Below are positions 24,534 to 32,255 of a stretch of 46,382 nucleotides of DNA, one piece after another. Each line of letters opens with the position of its first letter. Within the stretch, counting starts at the first letter, position 1. This stretch comes from Lachnospiraceae bacterium (lineage in GTDB: Bacteria > Bacillota > Clostridia > Lachnospirales > Lachnospiraceae). The DNA lies in the NCBI GenBank assembly GCA_015057615.1, contig SVEA01000060.1:1-46382 (forward strand). Direction: 5' to 3'. The notes beneath the pieces are model-generated. The model made no database searches. It saw only the letters and a list, made by a program, of their open reading frames with translations, and had not been told where the DNA came from. The translations under genes were made by a program, and so were the position numbers.

Positions 24534-24908
24534 ATGGAAACTGTACATGAGGTATTATCACAAATAACAAACGGTGCAATTTTATTGTTTGAATTCATGG
24601 GAGTTCTTGTGATTTTAATATCGGGTTTTAATGGAGTCAGAAATTATTTTCGGAAGAATCCATTTACCAGGCTTAAATTGGCACAAGGAATGGCTATGGG
24701 TTTGGAATTTAAGCTTGGAAGCGAGATATTAAGAACGGTTGTTGTACGTGAGTGGCAGGAGATCGCATTGGTAGCGGGCATTGTCGCACTAAGAGCAGCG
24801 TTGACCTTCTTAATTCATTGGGAGATACAGAATGAGAAGAAAGAGTTTGGTGAGCTGGAAGAGAAGAAGCTGTACAAGGAAGAGCTGCGTGAGAGCAAGG
24901 TCAGTTAA
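24534..24908 (+). CDS. DUF1622-family membrane protein
   Basis: The 124-residue protein matches the DUF1622 pattern: a first membrane segment near residues 15-35, a conserved cytosolic loop (RLKLAQGMAMGLEFKLGSEIL) and one or two further hydrophobic segments (about 76-95), then a charged tail. Function is not known. The nearest ribosome site, AAGGGAG, is 12 bases from the ATG, which is long. It stands alone between its own candidate promoter and that of the next gene. Confidence 0.8.
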   Translation: METVHEVLSQITNGAILLFEFMGVLVILISGFNGVRNYFRKNPFTRLKLAQGMAMGLEFKLGSEILRTVVVREWQEIALVAGIVALRAALTFLIHWEIQNEKKEFGELEEKKLYKEELRESKVS

Positions 24909-24939
24909 TTTATAAAAACTTAAGCTGTTTAACAAGAAT

Positions 24940-24968
24940 TTGACATATACTTATTGCTATAATACAAT
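24940..24968 (+). promoter_or_regulatory. Promoter of the surface-protein gene
   Basis: TTGACA (24940-24945), a 17-bp spacer and TACAAT (24963-24968). The predicted start near 24975 lies after an in-frame ATG at 24971, supporting the downstream start at 25064. Confidence 0.65.
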
Positions 24969-25063
24969 ATATGGTAATCAAGGAATTTTTTAAAAGGAAG
25001 CTTTTCGTACAAAGAATGGATACCAAAGAAAGTTATAACACGATACACATAGGAGGAATTAGA

Positions 25064-27622
25064 ATGAAGCTGAATCATGTTAAAAAGGTTCCGCTGCTCA
25101 TAGCACTCTTACTCTTGATACCGTTTTTCTGGAATCAAAGTGCTGTCAGTGTAAGTGCAGCATCTCCGAAATTTACACAAAGTAAAGTTACGATTGTCGG
25201 AAAGGATGAAACCTACCAGATGGTTATTGCCAATAAAGTATCCGGCTGTACCTATAAATGGTCAACATCCAACAAAGCGGTAGCAAAAATATCCAGCAAA
25301 GGTGTGGTAACCGCAGTCGGTAAGGGTACGGCTACGATTAAATGTAAAATCGTATACCCTACCAAAAAGACGAAGACGATTTCAGCGAAAATTACGGTGA
25401 AGATACCGGCAACCGACATAAAGATCAATAATGCAAAGAAGGTAAATGGTGCTCACATTCTTACATTAAATGAAACATATAACTTTAATCGGGATATCTT
25501 CCCCAGCGGTTCCTCCGATAAAACCTATTGGTCCATCGGCGGCGGAGACGAAGAATGTATCACCATTGATAGCAGTAGTAGCGGTATTGTCACCGCCAAA
25601 AAAGCAGGTAAGGTAACTCTGGTAGCAACCGCAGCAGAAAAGTCGACCGCAGAATCGGCTGCGAACAGCAGTGTAAGCGATGCAATTATTATCGAAGTCG
25701 TGGAGCCTACGGCAACCGTTCGTTCCGCCGATATCATCGGAACAACGCAGATCAAGGTGGTTTTTGACAGCCCGGTAAATCCGAGTACGATTATTGATTC
25801 GAACAATAAGCTACTGCTGAGCAACAGCGTCGTAGTGACGCTAGCAAAGGATTCCAAAGGAAATCTTGCGAAGGATCCCGGGACGCTGACGCCGAGCCTA
25901 TCCTCGGATAATCGTACCCTTACCATCACAGCCTCCAAGATGCTTTCCGGAGATTATGGCATTAGCATTACGAATGCGGTGAAAACGATGGACGGAGTTG
26001 CGCTCGAGCCGTATAGTAGGCTGATGAGTTACATTGATACCATCGGTCCTGCAATTACTTACGTAGATCTGGATGATTCGGGTATGATCGCAACCATCCA
26101 TTTTACCGAGGCAGTTGATTTTACAAAGCTGAAGATATCGGATGCAACCTTAATACCTACCGGTAAATCGACGACTTATGATCCGGCTACGCTAAGAACT
26201 CTGGAGAATCGATTAAACTATATTCCCAGTGAGGATCTGATGTCTCTGACCATTAATCTGTCCAATATAGCACCGACGGATTATGGCAAATCATTCTCAA
26301 TTGTTATATCCGGGGTCAAGGATCTGGCAGGAAATCTGCCTACCAATTATACGTTACCAACGGTTCTGCGTACAGATATCACACCGAGACCGCAGGCAAA
26401 ACCGATTTCTGTGATTCGGACGTCCTATAATACCATTACAGCCACCTTTAATCGTGCGATTAAGACACCGGGCTGGGTAACGGTTCATGGCGGATCCGTC
26501 GCAGACGGCAAAATCGATGAGAAGAATAATAAGAAGGTCAACTACACGATCAATGATGCGGATGCATCGCTGACCGGAGCGATTAAAGTAGAGATCGGCT
26601 TCTGGGACAGCTATAATGTTATTTCTACAGACAACTATTCACAGCAGATGAGACCATTTACCGTTAACTTTACAACGGACAAGACCAGTCCAATTATGCT
26701 GGAACATAGCTTTAATTCGGAGACCAAGGTGTTAACCATGAAGTTTAACGAGCCGGTCAGAATGATTGTAGATTCCGGTATCTTTAGTACCAAGCTGGTT
26801 ACGGTGGATGATGATATTATCTCGGATACCCACATCACATTCAAGAAATTAGCAAGCGATGATGATAAAATAATTAACCTGAAAATTGACAATATGACCC
26901 GGTTTGGCAAATATACCTTCACCATCGAGAAAGGTTTTATCGAAGATAACTTCAGGAATATGTGCCTTGCCAAGACGATCACGATCAGCAATGCGACCGG
27001 ATCCTCTAGTGAGCTTCCCGGACCATATGCAATCGTTCAGTCTAGCACGGATCTAAGTGAGATACATATTAAGTTCCATAATAAGGTGGATGTTGAATCT
27101 GCTCAGAGAACTTCAAATTACAGTATTCCGGGCGTTACCATCCTGTCCGCAATGGTTAACGATAATACGACGGATATCGGAGCAACGGTTGTTCTTACGG
27201 TAAAAGAGGGGTCGATTGATGTTTCGGTAGAAAGACCGATCACGATTACCGGTGTTATGGGCTACAACGGAAGCTATACGCCGATCAGCGCATATACAAC
27301 TACGGTAAATTTAAAGGAGAATAAGGCACCGGTCGTTACATCAGTGACCTTTGACAAAGCCAACATCAATACGATTAAGATAACCTTCAGTGAGGCGATC
27401 CAGGGATCATTATCGGCAAATATAACACAGCTTAACAGTTCGTATACCAGATTGATTGGAAATACGGTTACCGTGGACGGAAATAGTATAATCTTTACCT
27501 TAGATTCCATTCCGGATAATAATACGGGATTGCGCATTGACATTGTAACCAATGATATTTCTGATTTAAATGGCAATAAGGCGACGTTAAATAGTACCTA
27601 TATTGTTCGGGTAGCCTATTAA
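25064..27622 (+). CDS. Secreted surface protein with Big_2-like and SbsA Ig-like domains
   Basis: The 852-residue protein begins with a signal peptide (cleavage probably near VSVSAAS, residue 34). It then has a bacterial Ig-like (Big_2) domain, seen in the KWSTSNKAVAKIS...GTATIKCK pattern, followed by several repeats of the SbsA Ig-like (Big_5) type with FxxAI / TFSEAI-like strands to the C-terminus. No LPXTG, SLH or lipobox anchor is visible, so it may be released or held by non-covalent binding. AGGAGG lies 7-8 bases before the ATG. Probably a cell-surface or S-layer-associated structural or adhesive protein. Confidence 0.85.
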   Translation: MKLNHVKKVPLLIALLLLIPFFWNQSAVSVSAASPKFTQSKVTIVGKDETYQMVIANKVSGCTYKWSTSNKAVAKISSKGVVTAVGKGTATIKCKIVYPTKKTKTISAKITVKIPATDIKINNAKKVNGAHILTLNETYNFNRDIFPSGSSDKTYWSIGGGDEECITIDSSSSGIVTAKKAGKVTLVATAAEKSTAESAANSSVSDAIIIEVVEPTATVRSADIIGTTQIKVVFDSPVNPSTIIDSNNKLLLSNSVVVTLAKDSKGNLAKDPGTLTPSLSSDNRTLTITASKMLSGDYGISITNAVKTMDGVALEPYSRLMSYIDTIGPAITYVDLDDSGMIATIHFTEAVDFTKLKISDATLIPTGKSTTYDPATLRTLENRLNYIPSEDLMSLTINLSNIAPTDYGKSFSIVISGVKDLAGNLPTNYTLPTVLRTDITPRPQAKPISVIRTSYNTITATFNRAIKTPGWVTVHGGSVADGKIDEKNNKKVNYTINDADASLTGAIKVEIGFWDSYNVISTDNYSQQMRPFTVNFTTDKTSPIMLEHSFNSETKVLTMKFNEPVRMIVDSGIFSTKLVTVDDDIISDTHITFKKLASDDDKIINLKIDNMTRFGKYTFTIEKGFIEDNFRNMCLAKTITISNATGSSSELPGPYAIVQSSTDLSEIHIKFHNKVDVESAQRTSNYSIPGVTILSAMVNDNTTDIGATVVLTVKEGSIDVSVERPITITGVMGYNGSYTPISAYTTTVNLKENKAPVVTSVTFDKANINTIKITFSEAIQGSLSANITQLNSSYTRLIGNTVTVDGNSIIFTLDSIPDNNTGLRIDIVTNDISDLNGNKATLNSTYIVRVAY

Positions 27623-27702
27623 GCCTTAAGCGGAATAATGGCTAATAGCAGGGACCGAAGCGGTTTACCGCCACCGGATAGAAAGATTATGAAATAGACA
27701 GA

Positions 27703-27788
27703 TAATATGATTTGAGAGTCAAAAGCGGATTTATAGAATTGACGAAGAATATTTGCTACGAAGGTTTTTGACATTTAAATTATAATAT
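27703..27788. mobile_element. Family B deletion derivative (74 bp)
   Basis: The element is 27709-27782, starting GATTTGAGAGTCAAAAGC and ending with a decayed inverted copy (GGTTTTTGACATTTAAATTA). The interior of the full element is missing. TAATAT flanks it on both sides (27703-27708, 27783-27788), matching the 6-bp duplications of the full copies, although the region is A/T-rich. Confidence 0.65.
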
Positions 27789-27796
27789 AATACGAT
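27768..27796 (+). promoter_or_regulatory. Candidate hybrid promoter using the family B end
   Basis: TTGACA (27768-27773) is part of the right terminal repeat of the 74-bp element. A 17-bp spacer and TACGAT (27791-27796) follow, outside the element. It points toward the hemerythrin gene, but the hairpin at 27804-27848 lies directly downstream. Confidence 0.4.
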
Positions 27797-27803
27797 ACGG
27801 ACG

Positions 27804-27848
27804 GAAAGAACTTTCAGAAGGACGATTTTATATTCTGGAAGTTCTTTC
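27804..27848. repeat. Strong intergenic hairpin
   Basis: GAAAGAACTTTCAGAA (27804-27819) pairs with 27833-27848 at 15 of 16 positions around a 13-base loop. No clean T-run follows. It may be a terminator for the surface-protein transcript or a control element for the promoter just before it. Confidence 0.6.
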
Positions 27849-27852
27849 TTAG

Positions 27853-28090
27853 GATCTGAGGGTCAAAAGCCTTCCTAATTAACACATTGTTTCCAAAGTG
27901 CTGCATAAAACGCAGCGCAAAGCATTGCAAAAAGCGAAATACCTGGATTGAAGTACGTAATGGTACATAAGATCACAGAATACGTGGGTCTAAGTACCAA
28001 CGACTTCAAACAGCTGCGCATAAAATATGTTTCATCTTACTTATGGAGGTATTAATTGCGCAAATCTTAGGTAAGAGGGTCAAAAGAGAC
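27853..28090. repeat. Family B variant with intact apical hairpin
   Basis: Starts GATCTGAGGGTCAAAAGCC, then joins the central part of family B directly, without the left arm. It includes the small hairpin GCTGC/GCAGC and the apical GGTACATAAG hairpin (27947-28011). The right side departs from the full element and ends with a direct, not inverted, GAGGGTCAAAAG. The right boundary is approximate. Confidence 0.65.
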
Positions 28091-28124
28091 AAGAAAGTCA
28101 TAAATCTACGAAGGAGAATAAGTT

Positions 28125-28520
28125 ATGTATGAATTTAAAGAAGAGTTCCGGACTGGAATTGAAGCGATTGACAAGGAGCACCAGAAGCTTTTTGAAATAG
28201 CGGACCGGTTGTATAATACAATGATGAACGAATTCATTCCGGACAAATACGACTATATCGTTGAAGTACTAAACGAGTTAAGGGATTATGCGGCAACGCA
28301 TTTTAAACATGAAGAAGAGTATATGGTACAGATTGGCTATAAGAGATTGTTTTCTCAAAAAATAGAGCATGAAAAATTTATAGAGAAGATTACGGAATAT
28401 GATCTGGATGAGGTAGATGAAAACCAGAGAAAGGTTATACTGGAGCTCCTGGAGTTTCTAAATGATTGGCTGGTAAATCATATCATGGAAAGTGATAAGA
28501 AAATAGGAATGCATTCATAA
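28125..28520 (+). CDS. Bacteriohemerythrin with one altered iron ligand
   Basis: A 131-residue four-helix-bundle diiron protein that may bind O2 or sense redox state. Ligand positions present are His19, His59, Glu63, His82, His119 and Asp124. The residue four before His82, normally His, is Gln78 (codon 28356-28358). AAGGAG lies about 7 bases before the ATG. The gene is alone, between repeat-filled gaps. In an anaerobe it may protect oxygen-sensitive enzymes, or with the substitution act as a sensor (inference). Confidence 0.9.
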   Translation: MYEFKEEFRTGIEAIDKEHQKLFEIADRLYNTMMNEFIPDKYDYIVEVLNELRDYAATHFKHEEEYMVQIGYKRLFSQKIEHEKFIEKITEYDLDEVDENQRKVILELLEFLNDWLVNHIMESDKKIGMHS

Positions 28521-28544
28521 AATGAAACCGGTACTGACATAATG

Positions 28545-28580
28545 GGAAAGGCACCTTCAAAACTTCAAAAGGTGCTTTCC
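28545..28580. terminator. Possible bidirectional terminator hairpin
   Basis: GGAAAGGCACCTT pairs with AAGGTGCTTTCC with one bulge. It sits between the converging hemerythrin and hydrogenase-like genes. It lacks a clear T-run on either side. Confidence 0.4.
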
Positions 28581-28601
28581 GGCAAACGAATGTTAGTGAT
28601 A

Positions 28602-28754
28602 CAAGGGGGTATGTAATATTCCTTCACACACTGGTCGAAGACATCCCATTCGTTTTGTATGCTTTAAACGTACAAATTTTGTTCGCTTATGTCACACAAA
28701 ACAAACGACCTGTCTTTCAAACAGTGCATTATAGGAATATCACATATCCCCTTG
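28602..28754. repeat. 153-bp hairpin, family C copy 2
   Basis: Arms start CAAGGGGGTATGTAATATTC and pair with 28733-28754 at 20 of 22 positions. Compared with copy 1 (21563-21714) the arms differ at several bases, but the partner bases changed too, so pairing is kept. The element is bounded by TA on both sides. Its core is in the opposite orientation to copy 1. Confidence 0.8.
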
Positions 28755-28804
28755 TAGTTTGATTCAAATTTAATTTGTTCTTGCACATATTTTTGTTTCA
28801 ATAT

Positions 28805-30058
28805 TCATTTCTTTGGGTGCAGAATATCTCTTGTGAAGATATCGCTTTCCTTCAAAAGGCTTTCGATCGTATCAAATCCTAACCGGTGGAGCAGCTCAAT
28901 TACATAGGGATTATCAATCGGGGTTTGATAGGGAGAGGAATTTCCGTAGCCCTCTACATTCTTTCTGCCTTCCTCGTGAGGAATTAAGGCTCTTGGACCG
29001 CCGACGCAACCGCCGACGCATCCCATGCCCTCATAGAAGTTGGCGGTAATTCTACCCTCTAGGATATCATTGATCATTTCCTTACATGCCGAAACGCCGT
29101 GAGCCTGCTTGGTATGGATGGAAATGCTGCGTTTTGGATTGATCCGCTCCAGGGTAGAGGAAACCGCTTCGCTTACGCCGCCGGTGTGCGCATAGATTCT
29201 TCCTCCCCGAGAGGAGTGATCCTTCTCGCTTTCTTCCATTTTCAACGGATCGATTTCCATGATCTCAAAGACATCCTGCATTTCCTGAAAGGTGAGTACA
29301 AAATCTACAGCATCCACAATATCCGGCTCCTTTGCTTCCTTTTTCTTAGCAAGGCATGGCCCGATGAATATGGTTAGTGCATCCGGGTGCAGAGACTTCA
29401 CCGCACGTCCGCTGGCAATCATAGGGGACACCGCAGGGGGAACATGGGGTACAAGCTCAGAATATATTTTACGAATCATTGCGATCCACATTGGACAGCA
29501 GCAGCTGGTAAGCTGGTAGTCCGTCTCCGTCTTAATATTTACATCGAATTCCAGAGCTTCCTTTAAAGTAAGAATATCCGCGAACAAGGCGACCTCAACC
29601 ATACCGTCAAACCCGACCATCTTTAAAGCGGTGCGGAGCTTTCCGGGGGTAACTTCGCTGCCATACTGACCCAGAAAGGCAGGGGCAACAAGGGCATAGA
29701 CAAGACCTTTATGGGAATGTATCGCCTGGAGCGCAGGGATAATATCCTTACTGTTGGTTAAGTTCTTCTCTAGACATTCCTCGATACAGATGGAACAGCC
29801 CTCGCACTTTTCCTCATCAACCTCTATTTTTCCGGATTTGCCCGGATGGATCGCTTGAAACGGACATGCTTTTATGCAGTTCGGATCATCACCGCAATCA
29901 CAGTCTTTGGTGTGCCAGACAAGAGGGTGCTTCTCGGGATGCAGCAGGCAGTCCAGCTGATGTGTGTCATAGTAATCCATCTTTTCTAAAAGTCCCATAT
30001 CCTTATCCTTAAGTGTCCGCATCAAAACCTCATAATACAATTCTTCGAATGTTTTCAT
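28805..30058 (-). CDS. Hydrogenase-like [4Fe-4S] protein with divergent H-cluster motifs
   Basis: The 417-residue protein has two 4Fe-4S sites, Cys53-55-61-65 and Cys85-88-91-95 (CEGCSICIEEC), followed by an [FeFe]-hydrogenase large-subunit domain. The three H-cluster motifs are recognisable but altered: TSCCCPMW (184-191), GPCLAKKKEA (233-242) and GMGCVGGC (344-351), against TSCCPxW, MPCxxKKxE and MACPGGC in catalytic enzymes. It could be a sensory or low-activity hydrogenase or another iron-sulfur enzyme. AAAGGAG lies 5 bases before the ATG. It follows the V-ATPase operon on the same strand, separated by an inverted repeat. Confidence 0.85.
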   Translation of the reverse strand: MKTFEELYYEVLMRTLKDKDMGLLEKMDYYDTHQLDCLLHPEKHPLVWHTKDCDCGDDPNCIKACPFQAIHPGKSGKIEVDEEKCEGCSICIEECLEKNLTNSKDIIPALQAIHSHKGLVYALVAPAFLGQYGSEVTPGKLRTALKMVGFDGMVEVALFADILTLKEALEFDVNIKTETDYQLTSCCCPMWIAMIRKIYSELVPHVPPAVSPMIASGRAVKSLHPDALTIFIGPCLAKKKEAKEPDIVDAVDFVLTFQEMQDVFEIMEIDPLKMEESEKDHSSRGGRIYAHTGGVSEAVSSTLERINPKRSISIHTKQAHGVSACKEMINDILEGRITANFYEGMGCVGGCVGGPRALIPHEEGRKNVEGYGNSSPYQTPIDNPYVIELLHRLGFDTIESLLKESDIFTRDILHPKK

Positions 30059-30083
30059 GTTTCTCCTTTCCTTGGCAATACAA

Positions 30084-30180
30084 AATAGGTAATTGCAAAA
30101 CTTCGATATTGTAGGATTGTGTATATGCATCTGCTATAAACACAAATAATTCAACGAGAGAGTTTCGTAATTACCTAATA
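30084..30180. repeat. 97-bp inverted repeat
   Basis: AATAGGTAATTGCAAAACTT at the left is inverted as AGTTTCGTAATTACCTAAT at the right. A related single arm, AATAGGTATTTGCGAAACTT, lies at 35025-35044 and touches the stop codon of the V-ATPase K gene. It lies between the D-subunit gene and the hydrogenase-like gene. Confidence 0.65.
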
Positions 30181-30202
30181 GTATAAATCATTTTAGTTTT
30201 CC

Positions 30203-30829
30203 TTATTCGGAATGAGAGATACGCTGTTGCTTTATAACCTTTAACCGGGTAAATTCCTCCCGTTCCTTTTCCTCCAGCGCATTCTGAATGGAAGTGGTAA
30301 GGGCGTTATAGTAGGGGATCGTGATATTTTTCAATGCATTTGCCCGCTTCTGGGTTTTCTTAATACTTGCAGCCAGGCGGTAAGCGGAATTTTCAATCAT
30401 AGATAATTGAATGGTCAGCTGCTTTACCTTATTGAACTGCTTCGTGGCTTCATCCAAGGAAATCTTTGTTTCAAAGAAAGCATAGACAGGCTTTGCCGGC
30501 GTATCATCATGTTCTACCAGCGGGATTTCCGTACCCATGATACTTCTTTGCTTTATTCGGATGGATTGCTCCTCGGGAACGGTATTACTCAGCGCGGAAA
30601 CATTCCGAATTCCCATTTCAATATTCGCCTTTTGAAGAGCAAGATAGGCAGCGGAGAAGGTACTGTCAATATCCGATTGGATATTTCTTGCCCGGTCAAT
30701 CAGATCCATCAATTCCCGAATCAGGATGTTCCGCTTTTTGTCCATTAAATCATAGCCCTGCTTTGCTAATTGAAGGGAGTTTTTCACCAGTATAAGGTTA
30801 CCCTTGGTAGGGAAGGTATTTGTGTTCAA
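30203..30829 (-). CDS. ntpD: V-type ATPase subunit D
   Basis: The 208-residue central-stalk subunit couples rotation of V1 to the membrane ring. The N-terminal pattern TFPTKGNLILVKNSLQLAKQ and the long helical coiled coils at both ends are typical. It is the last gene of the nine-gene ATPase operon and starts 4 bp after the B-subunit stop. Confidence 0.92.
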   Translation of the reverse strand: MNTNTFPTKGNLILVKNSLQLAKQGYDLMDKKRNILIRELMDLIDRARNIQSDIDSTFSAAYLALQKANIEMGIRNVSALSNTVPEEQSIRIKQRSIMGTEIPLVEHDDTPAKPVYAFFETKISLDEATKQFNKVKQLTIQLSMIENSAYRLAASIKKTQKRANALKNITIPYYNALTTSIQNALEEKEREEFTRLKVIKQQRISHSE

Positions 30830-30833
30830 AAGA

Positions 30834-32240
30834 TCACCTCAGCTCTTGATGGGAAGTATCGTTTTCAGGGGAGGGATAATACTGATCCAGAATCTTCGTA
30901 TCCACACGGTCCAACTCGTCTCTTGGAAGGATGGAAAGGAGCCTCCAGCCAAGATCCAGTGTCTTTTTAATGCTGCGGTCCTCCGTAGGACTCTGAGAAA
31001 TAAATTCCTCCTCCATAGCATTACCGAATTGAATGTATTTTTTATCAATTGGAGACAACTCATCTTCTCCGATAACGCTTGCCAAAGCTCTTGCCTCCCC
31101 GACATGTGCATAGGAGGAAAAAAGCTGGTTTGCAAGATCCTGGTGATCCTCTCTGGTAAATCCCTTTCCGATACCATCCTTCATGAGACGGGACAGGGAT
31201 GGGAGAATGTTAATGGGAGGGTAGATTCCCTTTTGAAACAGGGTACGATCTAGTACGATCTGCCCCTCGGTAATATATCCTGTCAAATCTGGAATGGGAT
31301 GGGTGATATCATCGTTTGGCATCGTAAGGATCGGTATCTGGGTGACGGAACCCTTACCTCCCCGTACAATACCGGCTCTTTCATAAAGGGTAGCAAGTTC
31401 ACTGTAGAGATATCCGGGATATCCTTTACGGCTGGGAATTTCACCCCGGGAAGAGGAAACCTCACGCATTGCCTCTGCAAACGAAGTCATATCGGTTAAA
31501 ATAACAAGAATTTGCATTCCCTTTTCAAAGGCTAAATATTCCGCAGCGGTTAAGGCAACCTTTGGAGTAATCAGCCGTTCTACGACAGGATCATTTGCCA
31601 AATTCAGATACATCACAACATGGGAGCTGGCACCGCTGTCCTCAAAGGTACGGCGGAAAAAATCAGCCACATCGTGTTTTACGCCCATGGCTGCAAATAC
31701 AATTGCAAATTCTTCCTTGGTATCCTCACTTAAGGAAGCCTGCCGTACGATCTGTGCTGCCAGCTGGTCATGGGGAAGTCCGTTTCCGGAGAAGATCGGC
31801 AGCTTTTGTCCGCGGATCAAGGTGGTCAGACCATCGATCGAAGAGATACCGGTCTTGATGTAGTTTCTCGGGTACTCTCTGGAGCAGGGATTGAGCGGCT
31901 GTCCGTTAACATCCTTTTTTGTTTCGGCGGAGATATTACCTAAGCCGTCAATCGGCTTACCGATGCCGTTAAAGACACGGCCGAGGATTTCCTCGGAGAG
32001 CTCCAGCTCCATGGGATGACCGGTCAGCTTGGTATGTGTATTCGAAAGAGACATGTTATCGGTTCCCTGAAATACTTGTATGATTGCCTTATCTTCGTAT
32101 AATTCTACAATTCTGCCCAGTTTTTTCTCGGTCCCTCCTACGGTCAGCTCCACGATTTCATCAAAGGAAGCATCGCGAACGCCCTCTAGAGCGATTAAGG
32201 GACCATTAATTTCACTCAGTCCTAAATATTCTATTGCCAT
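30834..32240 (-). CDS. ntpB: V-type ATPase subunit B
   Basis: The 468-residue non-catalytic nucleotide-site subunit alternates with A in the V1 hexamer. It shows the degenerate nucleotide-loop region SGNGLPH in place of a Walker A motif and the family segment [21 protein letters not shown] (broken here as MTSFAEA and SSRGEIPSR). Length is typical. It lies 15 bp after the A-subunit stop. Confidence 0.95.
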   Translation of the reverse strand: MAIEYLGLSEINGPLIALEGVRDASFDEIVELTVGGTEKKLGRIVELYEDKAIIQVFQGTDNMSLSNTHTKLTGHPMELELSEEILGRVFNGIGKPIDGLGNISAETKKDVNGQPLNPCSREYPRNYIKTGISSIDGLTTLIRGQKLPIFSGNGLPHDQLAAQIVRQASLSEDTKEEFAIVFAAMGVKHDVADFFRRTFEDSGASSHVVMYLNLANDPVVERLITPKVALTAAEYLAFEKGMQILVILTDMTSFAEAMREVSSSRGEIPSRKGYPGYLYSELATLYERAGIVRGGKGSVTQIPILTMPNDDITHPIPDLTGYITEGQIVLDRTLFQKGIYPPINILPSLSRLMKDGIGKGFTREDHQDLANQLFSSYAHVGEARALASVIGEDELSPIDKKYIQFGNAMEEEFISQSPTEDRSIKKTLDLGWRLLSILPRDELDRVDTKILDQYYPSPENDTSHQELR

Positions 32241-32255
32241 AGTCTTACCTCCTTC

